Positions 36,261 through 44,163 of a DNA stretch of 64,000 bases are shown here, one piece after another. Positions within the stretch are counted from its first letter, which is position 1. Every line of letters starts with the position of its first letter. The stretch is from a bacterium (GTDB taxonomy: Bacteria; Myxococcota_A; UBA9160; UBA4427). Below the pieces are notes generated by a model that was given only the letters and a program-made list of their open reading frames with translations, was not told the origin of the DNA and searched no databases. The stretch is taken from assembly GCA_024742285.1 (NCBI GenBank), contig JANSYR010000012.1, forward strand, positions 162,260-226,259, given 5' to 3'. The position numbers and the translations under genes are program-made.

Positions 36261-36276
36261 TGGTACGTGCCGTGCA
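36261..36276 (+). promoter_or_regulatory. Sigma-54 (-24/-12) promoter candidate
   Basis: TGGTACGTGCCGTGCA matches the sigma-54 consensus TGGCACGNNNNTTGCW at 10 of 12 fixed positions with exact GG-to-GC spacing. It lies 77 bases before the ATG at 36353, the first gene of the Ub/Pup operon. Two direct ACTCAAC repeats (36201-36207 and 36211-36217) about 45-60 bases upstream could be activator sites. The divergent gene encodes an NtrC-type AAA+ domain, the class of protein that activates such promoters. Confidence 0.55.
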
Positions 36277-36352
36277 TAGAGAGGGTGAGAACGGCCAGCC
36301 CGCGAGTCCTATCCGGCTTCGCTCGCGGCGCGTCGCATACGGAGAAAACGGA

Positions 36353-36979
36353 ATGGCGCAGCTCTTCGTTCCCAGCACGATCGAAGACGGATCTCAGGAT
36401 TGGTCGGTTCTGCCGTTGCCGGTGAATCTCTACCGGCTCTCCTCTTCGAGCTCGAAGTCCCGTCTCGATTCAAGGCCGAAGCGGCTCGTCGAGTCACTCA
36501 CGATCGATGCTGTCGAGTCAGTGGACGCCGAACGGATCGCCAGCGATGGAGCGCTCCTGATCCGGTATGGCGAGTCGCCCCGCGAGTCGAAGGCGTCGAC
36601 GCCAGCGGTCGCGTCGGGGGGCTGGGCGATTCTCTGGGAGCCGGGAAATCGGATCAGCATCAACGGCGTCGCGACCGCGACGGGTGTCGCCATCCTGCGG
36701 AATCGCGATGAGATCGCTCTCGATGGTGGTTCCCGGCTGTACTTCTCGACCGAGCGTCTGGCGGCGGTCGAGACCTACGTCGACGCGGACTCGCCTCGTT
36801 GTCCCCGATGCACTCTGCCGATTGAGCGCGGTGAGCGCTACGTGCGATGTCCCGGCTGCAGCGTGCTTCACCACCAGGAGTCGGATCGGGAGTGCTTCAC
36901 CTACTCGTCCACTTGCGCGCTCTGCGACCAGCCGACCTCGCTCGATACCGGCTTTCGCTGGTCGCCGGAGGGGCTCTAG
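36353..36979 (+). CDS. RING-like zinc-finger protein, candidate E3 of the operon
   Basis: A 208-residue protein. The ATG at 36353 follows GGAG and is preferred over upstream in-frame codons, which are Arg-rich and overlap the promoter. Residues 75-145 look like a beta-sandwich (GGWAILWEPGNRISINGV, LRNRDEIALDGGSRLYF), compatible with an FHA-like fold. Residues about 148-195 are a treble-clef/RING-type finger: CPRC, CPGC, a His pair in SVLHHQESDREC and CALC. Prokaryotic RING-like domains in E1-E2-Ubl operons have been proposed as E3s. Its stop abuts the GTG of the E1 gene (no gap). Confidence 0.65.
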   Translation: MAQLFVPSTIEDGSQDWSVLPLPVNLYRLSSSSSKSRLDSRPKRLVESLTIDAVESVDAERIASDGALLIRYGESPRESKASTPAVASGGWAILWEPGNRISINGVATATGVAILRNRDEIALDGGSRLYFSTERLAAVETYVDADSPRCPRCTLPIERGERYVRCPGCSVLHHQESDRECFTYSSTCALCDQPTSLDTGFRWSPEGL

Positions 36980-38143
36980 GTGTCGACGCGGGGAAACGCA
37001 TTGGCTGGCTCTCTCGCCGCGACGCTCGAGGCGATCGAGGTCCACAAGCTGGTCTCGGGGCAGGGCCTGCAGTCCATCGCGGGGAACGAGGTGCTCTTCG
37101 ACGCCAGCGTCCCGACGCATCTGGTGACGCGCCTCGTCCGCAATCCGGATTGTCGGTTCTCGCACGAGCGATTCGAGTTGCGCGACGCCCGGATCCGGAC
37201 CCTGGGCGAGGCCCTCGCGCTGGTGCCGGGACCGCTTGCCGACAAGCGCCTCTGGGTCCCCGACGATTCCTTCGTCTCGCGGCTCGTCTGCGTCGCCTGC
37301 GCTGCCGAGGCGAAGCTCTGTTGCCTTCGCGGCTCGATCGGGGAGGATGGGACCGCTTGCCCGGACTGCGGGCAGCCTCGGGCGATTCGGGGATTCGACC
37401 TGCGAGAGCGGGTGCTGGGGCGTGATCTCCGTTCCGAAGACCTCGCCCGGCCGCTCGCGGAGCTCGGTCTCCGCGAGCACGAGGTCTTCGGTGTCGAGTC
37501 GGCGTCGTCGGGGCCTCGATACTTCGTCCTCGCGGATAGTCGGCTGCCGGCGAACGACGCGTCGGGCGTGACGCTCTTGATCGCGGGGCTGGGCAACATC
37601 GGCTCCTTCCTCGTTCCGCTCGTGGCGAGGATGGAGCCCATCGCGCGCCTCGTGCTCGTCGACCCGGACGTCTACGAGCCGGACCAGCAGCTCGGTCAGG
37701 ACGTCGGGGCCGCCGCAGCCGGTCGTCCGAAGGTCGAGGTCCAGGCCGAGCGCGCGCTCGCGATCCGGCCCGAGCTCGAGCTCGAGACCTTCGCCGAGCG
37801 GGTCGAACGGCTGCCTCTGGGCAAGCTCCGGGGCGCCATCGTGGCGAGCTGCCTCGACAGCCGCGCAGCCCGCCTCCAGCTCGCCTCGCGCGTCTGGCGC
37901 GTCGGGAGCCCCTTCGTCGACGCAGCCGTCGGCGGCGGATCGAGTCTCCTCGTTCGAACGAACGCCTACCGGCCGGGGCCTGACGTCGCCTGCTTCGAAT
38001 GTGAACTCGACGAGACCGACTACGCGTCGCTCGATCAGGTCTTTCCCTGCGAGGGGGCGGCCCCCGGTTCGGAGGACGACGGGCCGCACGCGTTCTCCGT
38101 CGAATCCGAAACCCAGCCCTCTGCGGGCTCCGCAACCGTCTGA
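36980..38143 (+). CDS. ThiF/E1-like activating enzyme, apparently circularly permuted
   Basis: A 387-residue E1-type adenylating enzyme starting at a GTG directly after the previous stop. The nucleotide half is C-terminal: GLGNIGS (203-209), VDPDVYEPDQQLGQ (227-240), GRPKVEV (248-254), SCLDSRAARLQLA (290-302) and CFEC (338-341) plus Cys357. The frame ends just after QPSAGSATV. The N-terminus instead reads GSLAATLEAIEVHKLVSG (10-27), NEVLFDA (36-42) and RNPDC (54-58), which normally follow that point in ThiF proteins. A zinc site CVAC...CPDC (104-130) joins the two. The Arg-finger motif NRQ is LGQ here, so an Arg is missing. It should activate the Ubl for the adjacent E2. Confidence 0.75.
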   Translation: MSTRGNALAGSLAATLEAIEVHKLVSGQGLQSIAGNEVLFDASVPTHLVTRLVRNPDCRFSHERFELRDARIRTLGEALALVPGPLADKRLWVPDDSFVSRLVCVACAAEAKLCCLRGSIGEDGTACPDCGQPRAIRGFDLRERVLGRDLRSEDLARPLAELGLREHEVFGVESASSGPRYFVLADSRLPANDASGVTLLIAGLGNIGSFLVPLVARMEPIARLVLVDPDVYEPDQQLGQDVGAAAAGRPKVEVQAERALAIRPELELETFAERVERLPLGKLRGAIVASCLDSRAARLQLASRVWRVGSPFVDAAVGGGSSLLVRTNAYRPGPDVACFECELDETDYASLDQVFPCEGAAPGSEDDGPHAFSVESETQPSAGSATV

Positions 38144-38157
38144 CCCGAGGTCGAACC

Positions 38158-38670
38158 GTGGACGAGATTCTGAACTCCTTCTTGAAGAGCCAGCGCGAGG
38201 AAGGCCTCCGGCTCGCCGCCGAGAGCGATCTCCTCGAGCTGATCCCCGCGGACGACAGCTGCTTCGTCGCGATCTTCTCGTGCAAGGGGCTGGTGCGCGC
38301 CGCGGAGGGCGAGGTTCGCGAGCGCGATCACTTCGAGGTCGGTATCCGCTTTCCAGAGGACTACCTGCGGTACGTCGATCCGAGCGTGGTCCTCACCTGG
38401 CTCTCTCCGTCCGAGATCTGGCACCCGAACATCCGCGCCCCCTTCATCTGTCTCGGCCACATCGCGCCGGGGACGCCGCTCGTCGATCTCCTCCATCGGT
38501 GCTTCGAGATCATCACCTTCGACAACGTCACCATGCACGAGGGCGACGCGTTGAACCCGCACGCGTGCGCGTGGGCTCGGCACAACCGCGAGCGCTTTCC
38601 GGTCGACACGCGCCCGATCAAACATGGCTCGTCGAACGCGGGCGTCGAGTTCCTGGAGGTGGGATCGTGA
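38158..38670 (+). CDS. E2-like ubiquitin-conjugating enzyme
   Basis: A 170-residue protein starting at a GTG 14 bases after the E1 stop. The UBC-fold signature is IWHPNIRAPFICLGHIAPGT (about 87-106): His89-Pro90-Asn91 motif and catalytic Cys98 seven residues later, as in eukaryotic E2 enzymes (HPNI...G.ICLD). A preceding strand-strand unit VGIRFPEDYLRYVDPSVVLTW fits the E2 beta-sheet, and LVDLLHRCFEIIT is the usual crossover helix. It should accept the Ubl from the E1 as a thioester. Its stop overlaps the next GTG by 4 bases. Confidence 0.82.
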   Translation: MDEILNSFLKSQREEGLRLAAESDLLELIPADDSCFVAIFSCKGLVRAAEGEVRERDHFEVGIRFPEDYLRYVDPSVVLTWLSPSEIWHPNIRAPFICLGHIAPGTPLVDLLHRCFEIITFDNVTMHEGDALNPHACAWARHNRERFPVDTRPIKHGSSNAGVEFLEVGS

Positions 38671-39398
38671 TTCGCTCCGTGGAACGACGCGAGGACGGTT
38701 GGGTGGTTCGCGACGGTCCCTTGCCGAACGCTGCGGCTTCTCGCCCCGGCGGCAGCGATCTCGCCGAGCTGCTCGTCGAGACGAGTGATGCGCCCGGTCC
38801 CGACTTCAAGGTCGTGGCCGATGGCGCGTCGGGGCTCCGGCTCCGAGCCGAGCGGCACGAGTCCGATACGCCGACCACGGCGGGTTCGCTCGATTTCCGC
38901 GCCGGACGCGAGCACGACGGCGCGGATGCGAAGAGCTGTCCGGCTTCCTTCGATCTCGAGGGTCTGTGCCGCGAGGCGGGCTGGCCCTTCGAGGCTCGTT
39001 CCGACGGCGCGCTGGTGGTCGATCTCGGTGTCCGCGACGCCTACGTGCCGGCAGTCGTCGAGGCGCGCTCCTCTGTCCTGTCCGTCGAGGCGCCACTCGT
39101 CTCGAACCTTCCGGGCGAGGGGGCGCGGCGCAAGGCCGTAGCCGCGCTCCTGCTGCGGGCCAACGGAGCCTTTCGGATGGTGTGCGGTCGGATGCGTTCG
39201 TGCGGCGAGCGCTGCGAGGCGCTTCTCGAAGCGAAACTGCCCGCGACCGCGAACGCGTCGGAGCTGGAAGTTGCGCTCGGTTCCGTTGCGATTGCGGCCA
39301 GGCACTGTGCGATCGAGGCGCGGATGCTCGCAACCGACGAACGGGTCGCGCGGGCCTATCTGCAGATCAGTGGCGAGGTCGGCGGGGACGCACCGTAG
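38667..39398 (+). CDS. YbjN/CesT-like helper protein of the Ub-like operon
   Basis: A 243-residue protein starting at the GTG in the GTGA overlap with the E2 gene. Residues about 95-235 have a one-helix, antiparallel-sheet, long-helix pattern: LCREAGWPFEARSDGALVVD, AVVEARSSVLSVEAPLVSNL, KAVAALLLRANGAFRMVCGR, then helical LEVALGSVAIAARHCAIEAR. This resembles YbjN or type III chaperone (CesT-like) folds, which bind and present other proteins. The assignment is tentative. Translational coupling to E2 argues for a partner of E2 or the Ubl. Confidence 0.6.
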   Translation: MIRSVERREDGWVVRDGPLPNAAASRPGGSDLAELLVETSDAPGPDFKVVADGASGLRLRAERHESDTPTTAGSLDFRAGREHDGADAKSCPASFDLEGLCREAGWPFEARSDGALVVDLGVRDAYVPAVVEARSSVLSVEAPLVSNLPGEGARRKAVAALLLRANGAFRMVCGRMRSCGERCEALLEAKLPATANASELEVALGSVAIAARHCAIEARMLATDERVARAYLQISGEVGGDAP

Positions 39399-39462
39399 GT
39401 GGGTTCCAGGCTTCGCCGGCCATACCGGGCGGAAACGTCCACAACAGAAGGAGGAAATGGAG

Positions 39463-39744
39463 ATGGAATCAGCAACCGCAACGCTGGATCTCTTCGCTCG
39501 CGACATGACCGGGCAGAAGCGATTCCGGCTGAGCAAGGTGCCGTTGAAGGCGAGCGTCGGCGAGATCGTTCGCGGCGCGGTCGCCCGCATGGGCCTCAGC
39601 GTGGAGGATCGCGACGGTCGCGAGCTCGACTACCGCGCCCGCAGCGAGCGGGAAGGACGGCAGATCCAGAACTCGGAGCGCGTCGGCGACGCACTTCGCC
39701 CCGATGACGAGATCGTCCTGACGCCTCGAATCAGTGCCGGCTGA
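39463..39744 (+). CDS. Ubiquitin-like modifier (beta-grasp, C-terminal AG)
   Basis: A 93-residue protein. AAGGAGG lies 9 bases before the ATG at 39463; the ATG at 39457 is too close. Strand patterns follow the beta-grasp fold: LDLFARDMTGQKRFRLSKVP, VGEIVRGAVARMGLSVEDRD, DYRARSEREGRQIQNSERVG, DALRPDDEIVLTPRISAG. The VGDAL..DDE.VL segment matches bacterial Ubls encoded with E1 and E2. The C-terminus ends Ala-Gly instead of Gly-Gly and is exposed without further residues, so it would need no processing. It is the likely substrate of the E1-E2 pair. Confidence 0.78.
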   Translation: MESATATLDLFARDMTGQKRFRLSKVPLKASVGEIVRGAVARMGLSVEDRDGRELDYRARSEREGRQIQNSERVGDALRPDDEIVLTPRISAG

Positions 39745-39835
39745 GAGCTGGAGGGTCCTGGCTCGCGCGTCGAGCGAGTCAGGGCCCGAGGAGTCGGGAT
39801 TCGCGAATCGAATCGGTCAGGAGAGGGCCTAGACC

Positions 39836-40924
39836 ATGTCCGGAGCAGAACGAACGGCGAGTGCAACGACGCCCCTGCGCGGGTCCCAGAGCAGGGGCTA
39901 TCGCTACGCAATCGAGTACATGAAGCAGGACGGCACGCATCTCGGTGTCGTTCCGATCGAGCCCGACTTCGAGCCGACGATCGATTGGACCTACTTCCTC
40001 GGAGTTCGGCGTGCCGAACTGCCCGCCGTGGTCGACTCGGCGGAGGGGGTGGTTTCGCCGCTTTGGAGCAACGAGCTGGGCGAGCCCTATTGCCACGGCT
40101 TCCGGGTCGAGGTGACGAAGCGAGGCGGGGGCCGGGTGGTCCACTGCGATTTTCCGGAGAGCTTCTTTCAGCGCCTTGCGGACGCTGGATCGGCAGAGTG
40201 GTTCGAGAAGGGCGATCTCGAGCCCGGTGAGCGATACGCCTACCGGGTCTGTGCCTACCCGATCGCCTCCGATCTGTCCGAGGGCCGCCCCGTTGATTCC
40301 GCGCTGGAGGCCGCAGCCTCGTTCGAGGTCGAAGCCGTCCCGGAGCCGATTCCGCTCGTCGAGAGTCGTCTCGAAACGTTCGCGGAACGGGCAGAAGCCG
40401 ACGAAGTGCACGTCGAAGGCGAGATGCCCGTCTTCATCGTCCGCTCCGTGATCGACGAGGCGTGTGATCTCGCGCGAAGCGCGGGTCGGAACGAGACCGG
40501 CGGCATCCTCATCGGCCACATCCACCAGGACCCGACGAAGCCCGAGGTGTTCGTCGAGATCACCGCGCAGATCCCTGCACGACATGCCGAAGCCTCCGAG
40601 TCGAGCTTCTCCTTCACGCACGACACCTGGTGCGCGGCGGACGCCGCAGTCCAGCTTCGCGGGCGCGGCGAGTCGTTTCTCGGTTGGTGGCATTCGCACC
40701 CTCGCTGGTGCAATCCGGAGTGCCCCGAGACGCGCCGGAAGGATTGCGTTCTGGCGCGCCCCTTTTTCAGTGCGGACGACATCCATCTGCATCGCGTCTG
40801 CTTCCCGCATCCGTATCAGGTTTCGCTGCTGATCAGCGATCTCCCCGAGTCCGGACCGTCCCCGGCGCTCTTCGGCTGGCAGGCAGGGGCGATCTCGGCG
40901 CGTGGCTACTTCGCGATGCCGTGA
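39836..40924 (+). CDS. JAMM/MPN metalloprotease (deconjugase)
   Basis: A 362-residue protein. Residues 1-190 are an unassigned N-terminal domain with beta content (FEPTIDWTYFLGVRRAELPA). Residues 197-335 are a JAMM domain: Glu220 in NETGGILIGHI, HSHP (286-289) and FFSADD with Ser312 and Asp315, giving the E, H-x-H and S..D zinc set. Between HSHP and the Asp lies an unusual Cys-containing insert (WCNPECPETRRKDC, 291-304), possibly a second zinc site. Such enzymes remove ubiquitin-like tags from targets. Confidence 0.82.
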   Translation: MSGAERTASATTPLRGSQSRGYRYAIEYMKQDGTHLGVVPIEPDFEPTIDWTYFLGVRRAELPAVVDSAEGVVSPLWSNELGEPYCHGFRVEVTKRGGGRVVHCDFPESFFQRLADAGSAEWFEKGDLEPGERYAYRVCAYPIASDLSEGRPVDSALEAAASFEVEAVPEPIPLVESRLETFAERAEADEVHVEGEMPVFIVRSVIDEACDLARSAGRNETGGILIGHIHQDPTKPEVFVEITAQIPARHAEASESSFSFTHDTWCAADAAVQLRGRGESFLGWWHSHPRWCNPECPETRRKDCVLARPFFSADDIHLHRVCFPHPYQVSLLISDLPESGPSPALFGWQAGAISARGYFAMP

Positions 40925-40994
40925 GAGAGATGCGAAGCCCGTCCAGTTCATCGAAAAGAATCGAGCCGAGAGACCCCAACCCCAGGAGTAGAAG

Positions 40995-42587
40995 ATGCCC
41001 AGGCTCCAGCGAAACCAGACCCCCGACAGCTCGCTACCGACACCGACGGCGCTCCTCGAGGAGAACCAGCAGCTGATGGCTGCGCTCGAACAGGCGCAAG
41101 CGACGCAGACGAAGCTGCGCGAGCTGATCGAACAGATCACGGCCGCCCCCTGGTTCCCGGCTCTCTTCCAGAAGCTGGTCGATACGCCACAGGGGATGCG
41201 CGCGATGGTTTGGGTGGGGGCGATGCCACGCCTCGTCAATTTGCACCCCTCCGTCGACGGTCCGACGTTGCCCTCGGGCAGCAACGTCTACCTCGATCAC
41301 GAGCAGGCGACGCTGATGGCGGCAGCGAAGGGGGCCTTCGTGACGCCCACCGAGTCGGCGACCTTCGAGCGGCTCACGCAGGACGGACGGGTCGTCGTAC
41401 GTTCGCGAGACGAGGAGATCGTTCTCGAACGAGCGGCTTGTCTCGACGATCGCGAGTTCCGATCGGGTAGCAAGGTGCTCTTCGATCGGCCCTCGCGGAT
41501 CGCGCTCGAGACGATGGATGGAGTAGAGGGCAAACAGTATCAGCTCGAGGATCTCGGTGAACTCTCCCGCGGCGATGTCGGGGGCCATGCGCAGACCCTC
41601 GACGATCTGATCTCGCTGTTCTCGGCGAGTCTCGTCGAGCCCGAGTTGGCACGTCTCTATCGGATGACCGGCCGACGCGCCGCACTCATGTACGGTCCGC
41701 CCGGGTGTGGCAAGACGTTGATGGCCAAGACCGCGGCTGCCGAGATCCAGCGCATGACGGGCAAGCGCTGCCGGTTCGCGGTGGTCCGGCCCGGGGAGTT
41801 CGAGAGCAGCTACGTCGGCGAATCCGAGGCCAACATCCGCGCCTGTTTCCGGTCGCTTCGCGAGGCTGCGGGCGACGACATGGCCGTTCTCTTCCTCGAC
41901 GAGATCGAGTCGATCGGTCGGATCCGGGGCGGCGCCGGTGGACGTCACCAGGATCGCTTCCTGGCCGCTCTGCTCGCGGAGATCGACGGCTTCTGCGAGC
42001 GCGGGAAGGTGTCGATCCTCGCGGCCACCAACCGCCGCGACCTGCTCGACCCGGCGCTTCTGTCGCGGCTCGCGGATACCCAGATCGCCGTTCCGCGCCC
42101 GAACCTCCAGGCCGCACGCGAAATCCTCGCGATCCAGCTGCCGGTCTCGCTCCCCTACTACGAGATGGCTGAGGCGGAAGCGGACGGGCAGTCCGCGGCA
42201 GAGGCGCGGAGCCGCGTGATCGAGACGGCGATCTCGCGTCTGTACCCCCCGAACGCGGACAACGAAGTGTCCCGCCTCACGCTTCGTGACGGGACCCAGC
42301 GGACCGTCCACGCGCGGGAGCTCATGAGCGGCCGACTCCTCGATCAGATCGCCCTCTCCATCCGCGAAAAGGCCTTCCGCCGGCATGTCGCTGGAGACGA
42401 CGGCGGTCTCCGCATCCCGGATGCGCTCGCCGCGGTGGAGACCTGCCTCGCCGAACTCTCGACGACGCTCACCGTCCACAACGCGCGCGCCTATCTCGAC
42501 GACCTGCCGCAGGACGTCGACGTCGTGCGCGTCGAGCCGATTCGCACCAAGCCCGAACGGAGGCACCGCTACTACAATGCCGCCTGA
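40995..42587 (+). CDS. ARC/Mpa-like AAA+ ATPase
   Basis: A 530-residue AAA+ protein of the proteasome-ATPase style. An N-terminal helix rich in Gln/Glu (about 18-50, LEENQQLMAALEQAQATQT) is a predicted coiled coil; in Mpa this part binds Pup. Residues 65-180 look like the OB-fold region. The AAA+ core has Walker A GPPGCGKT (234-241), ESSYVGESEANI, Walker B VLFLDEIES (298-306), AATN (343-346) and Arg358. The C-terminus RHRYYNAA lacks the HbYX/GQYL proteasome-docking tail. CAGGAG precedes the ATG. It probably unfolds tagged proteins for an unknown partner; no 20S subunits are present here. Confidence 0.78.
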   Translation: MPRLQRNQTPDSSLPTPTALLEENQQLMAALEQAQATQTKLRELIEQITAAPWFPALFQKLVDTPQGMRAMVWVGAMPRLVNLHPSVDGPTLPSGSNVYLDHEQATLMAAAKGAFVTPTESATFERLTQDGRVVVRSRDEEIVLERAACLDDREFRSGSKVLFDRPSRIALETMDGVEGKQYQLEDLGELSRGDVGGHAQTLDDLISLFSASLVEPELARLYRMTGRRAALMYGPPGCGKTLMAKTAAAEIQRMTGKRCRFAVVRPGEFESSYVGESEANIRACFRSLREAAGDDMAVLFLDEIESIGRIRGGAGGRHQDRFLAALLAEIDGFCERGKVSILAATNRRDLLDPALLSRLADTQIAVPRPNLQAAREILAIQLPVSLPYYEMAEAEADGQSAAEARSRVIETAISRLYPPNADNEVSRLTLRDGTQRTVHARELMSGRLLDQIALSIREKAFRRHVAGDDGGLRIPDALAAVETCLAELSTTLTVHNARAYLDDLPQDVDVVRVEPIRTKPERRHRYYNAA

Positions 42588-44163
42588 ACTTCGACGACTT
42601 CGGTCGGTCCCCAAGCTCGTGGGGGCCGACTTCGAGCTCGGCAACTTCATCCTCGGCCTCGAGGCCCGCGATGGGACAGGACGCGAAGCCTCTCGCGCGC
42701 TGCTCGCCGAGGTCGATGGCGTCCCCGCGAAGAACCGCTCCTACCGCTCCTCAAGCAGCGTCGTGTCCTACGACGGGTTCGGCGGGGAGTACGGTGGGGC
42801 TTACGGCTACGGCTGGGGCGACTGGTACGGGGGGAGCGCGCGCGATCCCCAGGATCAGGGCCGGGTCTTCCTCGAGAGCAACGGCGCAAGCGTCTACATC
42901 GACCTGGATCATCTCGAATGTGCCGTGCCGGAGGTGCTGAGCGCCTTCGACCTGGCTGCGGCGTCGGCGGCCATGCTTCGGATCGCGCGCGAGGCACAGG
43001 TGCGCGCCAACGAGAAGCTCCCGGCCGGGCAGAGCTTGCAGGTCTTGATCAACAACTCCGACTCGCTCTCTCACAGCTACGGGTCGCATCTCAACTTTCT
43101 CGTCAGCCGCGCTGCCTGGGAGGACATCCTCGAGCGTCGCCCCCATTTCTTGCAGTTCCTCGCGACTCACCAGCTGTCTTCGATGATTTACTCCGGGCAG
43201 GGGAAGGTGGGCTCCGAGAACGGCCGTCCCGACGTGAACTACCAGATCTCCCAGCGCGCGGACTTCCTCGAGACGGTCGCAGCGACGCAAACCACGTTTC
43301 GTCGTCCGATCGTGAATGCCCGGGACGAGACGCTTTGCGGCGATAGCGGCGAGCTCGCGCGTCTGCACTGCATCAGCTTCGACAACACTCTCTGCTTCGG
43401 GGCCAGCATCCTCAAGGTCGGCGCGATGCAGATCGTGCTCGCGATGATCGAGGCCGAGGACGTCGACACCCGGTGCTCGGTCGACGACCTCGTCGGCGCC
43501 GCCGTCGCATGGAGCCACGATCCGAGCCTCGAACGGCGTGTTCGCCGGGTCGAGGGCGGGGAAGCGACGGCGATCGAAACGCAGCAGCGGATCCTCGAGC
43601 ACGCGTTCGCCCATCGAGATCGCCACGGCTTCGAGACCGTGCCGCGCGCCGACGAGATCCTGGCGCTCTGGGACGACACGCTCTCGAGGCTCGCGGGCGG
43701 CGACCGCGACGCGCTCGCGGGCCGCATCGATTGGATCCTCAAGGAGCGGATCCTCGAGCGTGCGCTCGAGCAGCGCGATGATCTCGACTGGAAGTCGCCG
43801 GAGCTCAAGTACCTCGATCAGATCTACAGCAGCCTCGATCCCGAGGAAGGTCTCTTCTGGCCCCACCTGCGTTCGGGGCTGGTGGAGCGCTGGATCAGCG
43901 AGGAAGAGATCGAGCGCTTCCTGCACGAGCCGCCCGAGAACACGCGCGCGTGGACCCGCGCGATGGTTCTGCGCCGCTTCGAGCGGCACGAGATCCTGAA
44001 GGTCGACTGGGACGAGATCACGATCCTGCTCGATACGAGGACCGGGCGGCAGGAGTTCACGCTCCGCCTCGATGACCCGCTCGGATTCACCCGCGCCACT
44101 TCCGAAGCGCTCTTCGAGCGCGAAACCCAAACCCCAGAAGGAGACTCCAATGCGAACGCGTGA
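42577..44163 (+). CDS. dop: Dop-like deamidase/depupylase (PafA/Dop family)
   Basis: A 528-residue member of the PafA/Dop glutamine-synthetase-like superfamily. The first motif is LVGADFELGNF (14-24, usual G.ETE..), the aspartate motif is NGASVYIDLDHLECAVPE (Asp109), and INNSDSLSHSYGSHLNFLVSR, GQGKVG, YQISQRADFLE, NARDE and LHCISFDNTLCFG follow in Dop order. A Gly/Tyr-rich segment (about 66-86, FGGEYGGAYGYGWGDWYGG) sits where Dop has its extra loop. By family role it would convert the Pup C-terminal Gln to Glu and remove Pup. It overlaps the AAA+ gene by 11 bases and the pup gene by 14. Confidence 0.8.
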   Translation: MPPELRRLRSVPKLVGADFELGNFILGLEARDGTGREASRALLAEVDGVPAKNRSYRSSSSVVSYDGFGGEYGGAYGYGWGDWYGGSARDPQDQGRVFLESNGASVYIDLDHLECAVPEVLSAFDLAAASAAMLRIAREAQVRANEKLPAGQSLQVLINNSDSLSHSYGSHLNFLVSRAAWEDILERRPHFLQFLATHQLSSMIYSGQGKVGSENGRPDVNYQISQRADFLETVAATQTTFRRPIVNARDETLCGDSGELARLHCISFDNTLCFGASILKVGAMQIVLAMIEAEDVDTRCSVDDLVGAAVAWSHDPSLERRVRRVEGGEATAIETQQRILEHAFAHRDRHGFETVPRADEILALWDDTLSRLAGGDRDALAGRIDWILKERILERALEQRDDLDWKSPELKYLDQIYSSLDPEEGLFWPHLRSGLVERWISEEEIERFLHEPPENTRAWTRAMVLRRFERHEILKVDWDEITILLDTRTGRQEFTLRLDDPLGFTRATSEALFERETQTPEGDSNANA

